Positions 1-5,011 of a stretch of DNA of 6,647 nt are shown one piece after another. The notes under the pieces were generated by a model. That model ran no database searches. It had not been told where the DNA came from and saw nothing but the letters and a program-made list of their open reading frames with translations. Origin of the DNA: an uncultured Burkholderiaceae bacterium. GTDB taxonomy: Bacteria; Pseudomonadota; Gammaproteobacteria; Burkholderiales; Burkholderiaceae_C. Every line of letters begins with the position of its first letter. The first letter of the stretch is position 1. The DNA lies in the NCBI GenBank assembly GCA_938022295.1, contig CALIDR010000021.1, forward strand, positions 1 through 6,647, in the 5' to 3' direction. Position numbers and translations under genes: made by a program.

Positions 1-522
1 GCGTGGCTGTACAGCGCGCCGCCGGTGCGGCTGAAGAACAACGGCTGGTGGGGCAACGCCGCCTGCGCGGCGTCGTACGAGGGCCTGGCGTGGTTCACCG
101 GCTCGGCGGTGATGGCCGGCGGCGCGCTGCCGAGCCAGCAGTCCATCATGCTCGCGGTGCTGTACAGCGCCGGCGCGCACGGCATCATGACGCTCAACGA
201 CTTCAAGGCGATCGAGGGCGACCGCCTGATGGGCGTGCGCTCGCTGCCGGTGCAGCTCGGCGTGAGCGGAGCCGCGCGCGCCGCGTGCTGGATCATGGCG
301 CTGCCCCAGGTCGGCGTGATCCTGCTGCTGATCCAGTGGGGCTTCCCGAGCCACGCGCTGTCGGTCGGTGCGCTGCTGCTCGCGCAGGTCATGCTGATGG
401 ACCGCTTCCTCGACGACCCGCGCGGCCGCGCGACGGCGTACAGCGGCCTGGGCGTGACGCTGTACGTGATCGGGATGATGGTCAGCGCCTTCGCCCTGCG
501 CTCGGCGGGGGTGACCCCTTGA
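1..522 (+). CDS. bchG: Bacteriochlorophyll synthase (BchG), 3' part
   Basis: This is the C-terminal 173 residues of a UbiA-family polytopic membrane prenyltransferase; the 5' end lies outside the window. The family member BchG esterifies bacteriochlorophyllide a with geranylgeranyl or phytyl diphosphate in the inner membrane. The reading frame is open from base 1 and ends at TGA 520-522. The second Asp-rich motif of the chlorophyll-synthase branch, NDFKAIEGDR, is visible at fragment residues 66-75, with D67 and D74, followed by a GVRSLPVQLG stretch typical of this branch. The first Asp motif must lie upstream. Several hydrophobic segments follow, including one around PQVGVILLLIQWGF and a last one near the C-terminus. 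The stop overlaps the start of the next gene, which points to an operon. The neighbouring bchP acts on the same prenyl tail, which supports bchG over UbiA or heme O synthase. Confidence is high for family and good for the exact gene. Confidence 0.93.
   Translation, partial: AWLYSAPPVRLKNNGWWGNAACAASYEGLAWFTGSAVMAGGALPSQQSIMLAVLYSAGAHGIMTLNDFKAIEGDRLMGVRSLPVQLGVSGAARAACWIMALPQVGVILLLIQWGFPSHALSVGALLLAQVMLMDRFLDDPRGRATAYSGLGVTLYVIGMMVSAFALRSAGVTP
508..518 (+). promoter_or_regulatory. Short hairpin over the G-rich ribosome-binding region of the MFS gene
   Basis: GGGG (508-511), TGA loop (512-514) and CCCC (515-518) form a perfect four-pair stem, extendable by one G-U pair (507 with 519). The G run at 507-511 is the only Shine-Dalgarno-like sequence before the TTG start at 519. 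The stem lies inside the bchG coding region, so a ribosome finishing bchG at 520-522 would open it. Seen: the inverted repeat and its position. Inferred: a role in translational coupling. In such GC-rich DNA a stem this short could be chance. Confidence 0.35.
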
Positions 523-1910
523 ACGGCGCACCGCCGCCGATCGGCTGGGGCGGCATCGCGCGCCTCGGGCTGGTGCAGGCGTGCCTGGGCGCGATCGTCG
601 TGCTGACGACGTCGACGCTCAACCGCGTGATGGTCGTCGAGCTCGGCCTGCCGGCGCTGCTGCCGGGGCTGCTGGTGGGCCTGCACTACGCGCTGCAGGT
701 GCTGCGCCCGCGCATGGGCTACGGCTCCGACGTCGGCGGGAGGCGCACGCCGTGGATCGTCGGCGGCATGGCCACGCTCGCGCTCGGCGGCTTCGTCGCC
801 GCCGCGGCGGTGGTCTGGATGGGCAGCCAGCGCAGTGCCGGCATCGCGCTCGCGTTCGTCGCCTTCGCGCTGATCGGCGTGGGCATCAGCGCCGCCGGCA
901 CGTCGCTGCTCGTGCTGCTGGCCAAGCGCGTCGACGAGGCGCGCCGCGCGCCGGCGGCCACCGTCGTGTGGCTGATGATGATCGTGGGCTTCGCCGTCAC
1001 CGCGGGCGTGGCGGGCCACCTGCTCGACCCGTACTCGCCGGCGCGGCTGCTCGCGGTGTGCGGCGGCGTTTCCGCGGCGGCGTTCGTCGTCTCGACGCTG
1101 GCGCTCGCAGGCGTCGAAGGCCGCGACGGGGCCGAACCGGTGGCACCGCACGCGGTGCGGCCGGCGTTCCGCGCCGCGCTGGCCGAGGTCTGGGCCGAGC
1201 CGGCCGCGCGCCGCTTCACCGTGTTCGTGTTCGTCTCGATGCTCGCGTTCAGCGCACAGGACCTGATCCTCGAGCCGTTCGCGGGGCTGGTGTTCGGCTA
1301 CACGCCGGGCGAGTCGACGCAGCTGTCGGGCGTGCAGCACGGCGGCGTGCTGCTCGGGATGATCGCGGTCGCGCTCGCCGGCGGGCCGCCCGGGCGCCGC
1401 TGGCTGCCCGGCTGGGCGCGGTCGCTGCGGCTGTGGACGGTGGGCGGCTGTCTGGTGTCGGGCGCCGCGCTCGCCGGCCTCGTGATCGGCGGCCTCGTCG
1501 GCCCGGGCTGGCCGCTGCGCGTCAACGTGTTCCTGCTCGGCGCGGCCAACGGTGCGTTCTCGATCGCGGCGATCGCGTCGATGATGCGCATGGCGGGCGT
1601 GGGCCGCGAGCGGCGCGAAGGCACCCGCATGGGGCTGTGGGGCGCGGCGCAGGCGATCGCGTTCGGCCTCGGCGGGCTGATCGGCGCGAGCGCGAGCGAT
1701 GTGGCGCGCTGGCTGCTCGGCTCGCCGGCGTCGGCCTACGCGTCGGTGTTCTTCGCCGAGGCGCTGCTGTTCGTCGTCGCGGCGCGGCTGGCGTGGCAGG
1801 TCGTGCAGGGCGGCGCGGCCGAACCCGCGGCGCGTCACGAAGGAGGCGCAGGCGGCCGTGCCGGCGCCGGGCTGGCGGTGCCGTTGGCCGCGGGGATCGA
1901 CAGGAGATGA
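519..1910 (+). CDS. BCD-family MFS transporter (PucC/Bch2-like)
   Basis: This is a 463-residue polytopic membrane protein of the PucC/LhaA/Bch2 (ORF428-type) branch of the major facilitator superfamily. Family members are tied to bacteriochlorophyll delivery and light-harvesting complex assembly. The N-terminus shows the branch signature: RLGLVQ (residues 15-20), LTTSTLNRVMVVEL (29-42), an LHY..QVLRPR block (55-65), then the MFS loop motif GYGSDVGGRRTPW (67-79). About twelve hydrophobic segments are spread over the length, and the last roughly 35 residues form a Gly/Ala/Arg-rich tail. The start is TTG 519-521, overlapping the bchG stop; it is the first start-like codon ahead of the conserved block, preceded by a G run at 507-511. 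The next in-frame alternative (GTG 573) would remove part of the conserved N-terminus. A member between bchG and bchP is the known arrangement in Rhodobacter. The transported substrate is not shown by the sequence. Confidence 0.9.
   Translation: MNGAPPPIGWGGIARLGLVQACLGAIVVLTTSTLNRVMVVELGLPALLPGLLVGLHYALQVLRPRMGYGSDVGGRRTPWIVGGMATLALGGFVAAAAVVWMGSQRSAGIALAFVAFALIGVGISAAGTSLLVLLAKRVDEARRAPAATVVWLMMIVGFAVTAGVAGHLLDPYSPARLLAVCGGVSAAAFVVSTLALAGVEGRDGAEPVAPHAVRPAFRAALAEVWAEPAARRFTVFVFVSMLAFSAQDLILEPFAGLVFGYTPGESTQLSGVQHGGVLLGMIAVALAGGPPGRRWLPGWARSLRLWTVGGCLVSGAALAGLVIGGLVGPGWPLRVNVFLLGAANGAFSIAAIASMMRMAGVGRERREGTRMGLWGAAQAIAFGLGGLIGASASDVARWLLGSPASAYASVFFAEALLFVVAARLAWQVVQGGAAEPAARHEGGAGGRAGAGLAVPLAAGIDRR
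1902..1906 (+). promoter_or_regulatory. Shine-Dalgarno AGGAG that decides the bchP start
   Basis: AGGAG at 1902-1906 directly abuts a first ATG at 1907, which is too close for initiation, but is six bases from the in-frame ATG at 1913, which is near-ideal spacing. It lies inside the last codons of the upstream MFS gene. It is the clearest ribosome-binding site in the window. Confidence 0.7.
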
Positions 1911-1912
1911 CC

Positions 1913-3121
1913 ATGCTGGACACCCAACGCACCTTCGACGCCGTCGTGGTCGGAGGCGGGCCGGCCGGGGCGACGGCGGCGCACGAACTGGCCAGGGCCG
2001 GGCGCTCGGTGCTGTTGCTCGACCGCGCCGGGCGCATCAAGCCCTGCGGCGGCGCGATCCCGCCGCGGCTGATCCGCGACTACGCGATCCCCGACGAACT
2101 GCTGGTGGCCAAGGCGCGCTCGGCGCGCATGGTCTCGCCGAGCGACGAGCGGGTCGACATCCCGATCGAGAACGGCTTCGTCGGCATGGTCGACCGCGAG
2201 GTGTTCGACGAGTGGCTGCGCCGGCGCGCCGCCGACGCCGGCGCGGTGCGCGTCACCGGCACCTTCGAGCGCCTGGACCGCGACGCCGACGGCACCGCCG
2301 TCGTGCGCTTCCGCCAGCGCGTGGGCGCGAAGGACGAGACGGTGCCGGCGTGGGTGCGCGCGAAGGCGGTGATCGGCGCCGACGGCGCGAAGTCGGCGGT
2401 CGCGAAGCAGGCGCTGCCCGACGTCGCCGAGAAGACGAGGTACGTCTCGGCGTACCACGAGATCGTGCGCAAGCCCGACGCGCTGCCCGCCGGCTACGAC
2501 GGTTCGCGCTGCGACGTCGTCTACCGCGGGTCGCTGTCGCCCGACTTCTACGGCTGGGTGTTCCCGCACGGCGAGACGCTGTCGATCGGCACCGGCAGCG
2601 CCGAGAAGGGCTTCTCGCTGCGCGGCGCGGTGGCCACGCTGCGCGAGGCCTCGGGCCTGGCCGACGCGCCGACGCTGCGCCGCGAGGGCGCGCCGATCCC
2701 GCTCAAGCCGCTGCCGCGCTGGGACAACGGCCGCGACGTCGTACTCGCCGGCGACGCCGCCGGCGTCGTCGCGCCGGCCTCGGGCGAGGGCATCTACTAC
2801 GCGATGTACGGCGGCGAGCTTGCCGCCAGGGCGGTCGACGAGATGCTCGCCACCGGCGACGCGCGCGCGCTGGCGCAGGCGCGCAGGCGCTTCATGAAGG
2901 CGCACGGCCGCGTGTTCTGGGTGCTGGGCATCATGCAGTACTTCTGGTACTCGTCGGACAAGCGGCGCGAGCGCTTCGTCAGCATCTGCAAGGACAAGGA
3001 CGTGCAGACGCTGACGTTCGAGGCCTACATGAACAAGCAGCTCGTGCGCAAGAAGCCGATGGCGCACGTGCGCATCTTCTTCAAGGACATGGCGCACCTG
3101 CTCGGCATGGCGCGCGTATGA
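1913..3121 (+). CDS. bchP: Geranylgeranyl reductase (BchP)
   Basis: This flavoprotein reductase has 402 residues from ATG 1913, or 404 from ATG 1907; the usual family length is about 390-400. BchP reduces three double bonds of the geranylgeranyl tail to phytyl, on bacteriochlorophyll or on the free diphosphate, at the membrane surface. Residues 11-38 are a Rossmann FAD site with GGGPAG (14-19) and an acidic residue (D37) ending the second strand. The family motif KPCGGAIPP is at 43-51. IGADG (154-158) and GDAAG (280-284), followed by SGEGIYYAMYGG (290-301), complete the FAD-binding pattern of the geranylgeranyl reductase group. The C-terminal half includes WYSSDKRRERF and ends in a basic, hydrophobic tail. 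The upstream MFS stop (1908-1910) overlaps the first ATG, and the bchP stop overlaps the tspO start. An archaeal-type lipid reductase is the main alternative, but the bch context argues against it. Confidence 0.95.
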   Translation: MLDTQRTFDAVVVGGGPAGATAAHELARAGRSVLLLDRAGRIKPCGGAIPPRLIRDYAIPDELLVAKARSARMVSPSDERVDIPIENGFVGMVDREVFDEWLRRRAADAGAVRVTGTFERLDRDADGTAVVRFRQRVGAKDETVPAWVRAKAVIGADGAKSAVAKQALPDVAEKTRYVSAYHEIVRKPDALPAGYDGSRCDVVYRGSLSPDFYGWVFPHGETLSIGTGSAEKGFSLRGAVATLREASGLADAPTLRREGAPIPLKPLPRWDNGRDVVLAGDAAGVVAPASGEGIYYAMYGGELAARAVDEMLATGDARALAQARRRFMKAHGRVFWVLGIMQYFWYSSDKRRERFVSICKDKDVQTLTFEAYMNKQLVRKKPMAHVRIFFKDMAHLLGMARV

Positions 3122-3606
3122 CCGTTGCCGCCCGGCGCTGGAAGCCGGTGGCGGTGGCCGCCGCTGCCGCGGTGGCGGTGGCCGCGCTGGGGGCGCTGAG
3201 CACCGACCTCGGCGACTGGTACTACGCCCTCGAGCAGCCGGCGTGGAAGCCGCCCGACTGGGCGTTCGGGCCGGCGTGGACCGTGATCTTCTCGCTCGCC
3301 GCGATCGCGGGCGTCTGGGCCTGGCGCGACGCGCCCACCCGCGCCGAGCGCGAATGGCTGCTCGCGCTGTTCGCGCTCAACGGCTTCCTCAACGTGCTGT
3401 GGAGCCTGCTGTACTTCCGCCTGCGCCGCCCCGACTGGGCGCTGGTCGAGGTCGTGTTCCTGTGGCTGAGCGTGCTGCTGCTGGTCGTCGTGCTCGGCCG
3501 CTACAGCCGCCGCGCCGCGGCGATGCTTCTGCCGTACCTCGCCTGGGTCGCCTGCGCCGGCGCGCTGAACGCGGCGACGGTGCGGCTGAACGGGCCGTTC
3601 GCCTGA
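3118..3606 (+). CDS. tspO: TspO/MBR family tryptophan-rich sensory protein
   Basis: This is a 162-residue membrane protein of the TspO/MBR (peripheral benzodiazepine receptor, CrtK) family, at the usual bacterial length, with five hydrophobic segments. Family members bind porphyrins and related tetrapyrroles. In Rhodobacter TspO is an outer-membrane regulator affecting photosynthesis gene expression and tetrapyrrole intermediates. Visible signatures: W34-Y35-Y36, PAWKPPDWAFGPAWT (41-55), LNVLWSLLYF (91-100) and PYLAWVACAGALN (139-151). The start ATG 3118-3120 overlaps the bchP stop (ATGA). There is no convincing Shine-Dalgarno sequence, so expression probably relies on coupling to bchP. Phe replaces the frequent Tyr just after the WT of the signature. 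In Rhodobacter capsulatus the homologue (crtK) sits among carotenoid genes; here it follows bchP. Family assignment is secure; the ligand and mechanism are not shown by the sequence. Confidence 0.94.
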   Translation: MTVAARRWKPVAVAAAAAVAVAALGALSTDLGDWYYALEQPAWKPPDWAFGPAWTVIFSLAAIAGVWAWRDAPTRAEREWLLALFALNGFLNVLWSLLYFRLRRPDWALVEVVFLWLSVLLLVVVLGRYSRRAAAMLLPYLAWVACAGALNAATVRLNGPFA

Positions 3607-3896
3607 TGGACTTCGACCTCGCCGCCGGCTGGATCGACGTCGTGCTGGCGCTCACGGCGCTCGAGGCCGTCGCGCTCGCGCTGTACCACCGCCTCACCGG
3701 CCGCGGCATCGCGCCGGCGGACTTCGCGCTGACGCTCGCCTCGGGCGCGGCGCTGCTGCTCGCGCTGCGCAGCACGCTGGCGGGCGGCTTCGGCGCCGCC
3801 GCTGCGGCGTGGCTGCTAGCCGGCGGCGTCGCCCACGCCGCCGACCTGCGCCGCCGCTGGGAGGCGCGGCGGGCGAGGGCCGCCGGCGCGCGATGA
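3606..3896 (+). CDS. Small predicted membrane protein, function unknown
   Basis: A 96-residue protein that I do not recognise. It starts at ATG 3606-3608, sharing one base with the tspO stop (TGATG), and ends at TGA 3894-3896. The acidic N-terminus (MDFD) is followed by three likely membrane segments, about residues 10-28, 39-58 and 61-80, and then a strongly basic tail (LRRRWEARRARAAGAR, 81-96). By the positive-inside rule the tail would be cytoplasmic and the N-terminus periplasmic. No catalytic motif or metal ligand set is visible; a single His-Arg pair lies in the first loop and one His at the end of the third segment. Overlap with tspO, same strand and uniform codon use argue for a real gene rather than a chance frame, although chance open frames are common in such GC-rich DNA. 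By position it may assist tspO or late pigment steps, which is inference only. Confidence 0.72.
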   Translation: MDFDLAAGWIDVVLALTALEAVALALYHRLTGRGIAPADFALTLASGAALLLALRSTLAGGFGAAAAAWLLAGGVAHAADLRRRWEARRARAAGAR

Positions 3897-3917
3897 CATA
3901 CTCGTGTCGAGGCACCA

Positions 3918-3934
3918 GGCGACCGCGGGTCGCC
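3918..3934 (+). other. GC-rich perfect hairpin in the gap before bchI
   Basis: The 69-bp gap 3897-3965 is the only sizeable non-coding stretch. It contains GGCGACC (3918-3924), loop GCG (3925-3927) and GGTCGCC (3928-3934), a perfect seven-pair stem. No T run follows, so it is not a standard intrinsic terminator. It could stabilise or separate mRNA segments, be a weak attenuator, or be chance. I saw no convincing sigma-70 promoter or TGT-N12-ACA (PpsR/CrtJ) site in this gap. A weak GAG at 3954-3956, nine bases before the bchI ATG, is the best ribosome-binding candidate. Confidence 0.4.
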
Positions 3935-3965
3935 GGCGCCGATCGCTGATCCCGAGACCCTTCAC

Positions 3966-4994
3966 ATGGCCGTTCCGTTTCCGTTTTCCGCCATCGTCGG
4001 CCAGGACGAGATGAAGCTCGCGATCCTGATCGCCGCCGTCGACCCCGGCATCGGCGGCGTGCTCGTCTTCGGCGACCGCGGCACCGGCAAGAGCACTGCG
4101 GTGCGCGCGCTCGCGGCGCTGCTGCCGCCGATGGTGGCCGTCGTCGGCTGCCGCTGGCACTGCGACCCCGCCGACACCACGCACCGCTGCGACGACTGCC
4201 CGAAGCTCAAGGACAAGGGCAAGCCGAAGACCGAGCGCATCCCGGTGCCGGTCGTCGACCTGCCGCTCGGCGCCACCGAGGACCGCGTGGTCGGCGCGCT
4301 CGACCTCGAGCGCGCGCTCGCCCACGGCGTCAAGGCGTTCGAGCCCGGGCTGCTCGCGCGGGCGCACCGCGGGTTCCTCTACATCGACGAGGTCAACCTG
4401 CTCGAGGACCACCTGGTGGACCTGCTGATCGACGTCGCCGCCTCCGGGGAGAACGTCGTCGAGCGCGAAGGGCTGAGCGTGCGCCACCCGGCGCGCTTCG
4501 TGCTGGTGGGCAGCGGCAATCCGGAAGAGGGTGAACTGCGCCCGCAGCTGCTCGACCGCTTCGGCCTGTCGGTCGAGGTGCGCACGCCGGCCGACCTCGC
4601 CACGCGCGTGCTCGTCGTGAGGCGGCGAGACGACTTCGAGCGCGACCCCGCCGCCTTCGCCGCCGCCTGGAAGAAGGAGGAGGACAAGCTGCGCCGGCGC
4701 ATCGTCGCCGCGCGCGAGCGGCTGGCCGGCGTGACGGTGAGCGACGCCGCGCTCGAACGCGCGGCGCAGCTGTGCATGAGCCTCGGCACCGACGGCCTGC
4801 GCGGAGAGCTGACGCTGATCCGCGCCGCGCGCGCGCTCGCCGCGCTCGAAGGCGACGCGACGGTGGGCGACGCGCACCTGAAGCGCGTCGCGCCGCCGGC
4901 GCTGCGCCACCGGCTGCGCCGCGACCCGCTCGACGACACCGGCTCGTCGACGCGCGTCGAGCGCGCGGTGGCCGAGCTGTTCGAACCTGCCTGA
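3966..4994 (+). CDS. bchI: Mg-chelatase AAA+ ATPase subunit I (BchI)
   Basis: This complete 342-residue AAA+ ATPase is close to the usual BchI length. With BchD it forms the ATP-driven motor that lets BchH insert Mg2+ into protoporphyrin IX in the cytoplasm. The N-terminus MAVPFPFSAIVGQDEMK is typical. Walker A is GDRGTGKST (36-44), Walker B GFLYIDEVNLL (136-146) and the sensor-1 region VGSGNPEEGELRPQLLDRFG (181-200), which carries the arginine-finger candidate R198. DGLRGELTLIRAARALAALEG (276-296) is the C-terminal helical lid with sensor-2 arginines. VVDLPLGATEDRVVGALDLE (96-115) is the BchI/ChlI-specific insertion. Residues 62-78 carry two cysteine pairs, CRWHC and CDDC, absent as I recall from Rhodobacter BchI. 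The ATG at 3966 gives the conserved N-terminus. bchD follows after 17 bp. A CobN-partner ChlI is the alternative, but the bch neighbours argue for bacteriochlorophyll synthesis. Confidence 0.96.
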   Translation: MAVPFPFSAIVGQDEMKLAILIAAVDPGIGGVLVFGDRGTGKSTAVRALAALLPPMVAVVGCRWHCDPADTTHRCDDCPKLKDKGKPKTERIPVPVVDLPLGATEDRVVGALDLERALAHGVKAFEPGLLARAHRGFLYIDEVNLLEDHLVDLLIDVAASGENVVEREGLSVRHPARFVLVGSGNPEEGELRPQLLDRFGLSVEVRTPADLATRVLVVRRRDDFERDPAAFAAAWKKEEDKLRRRIVAARERLAGVTVSDAALERAAQLCMSLGTDGLRGELTLIRAARALAALEGDATVGDAHLKRVAPPALRHRLRRDPLDDTGSSTRVERAVAELFEPA

Positions 4995-5011
4995 AGCCCG
5001 CGGGCCGCGCG

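Noticed and set aside
581..1906. In-frame upstream extension of bchP through the MFS gene
   Set aside because: The translation is Arg/Ala/Gly-rich shadow sequence of the MFS gene; BchP homology begins at the ATGs near 1907-1913.
1835..3097. 420-residue open frame on the minus strand opposite bchP
   Set aside because: The composition is low-complexity with no recognisable motif, and the + strand frame is an unmistakable BchP.
3874..3902. Possible sigma-70 promoter with CATACT at 3897-3902 as the -10 element
   Set aside because: The -10 match is only four of six and no TTGACA-like element lies about 17 bp upstream.
3905..3922. Possible PpsR/CrtJ site starting with TGT at 3905
   Set aside because: The bases at the required spacing read CGA rather than ACA, so the TGT-N12-ACA palindrome is not met.
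3918..3934. Intrinsic terminator before bchI
   Set aside because: The stem is perfect but only seven pairs long and is not followed by a T run; kept only as an unexplained hairpin.
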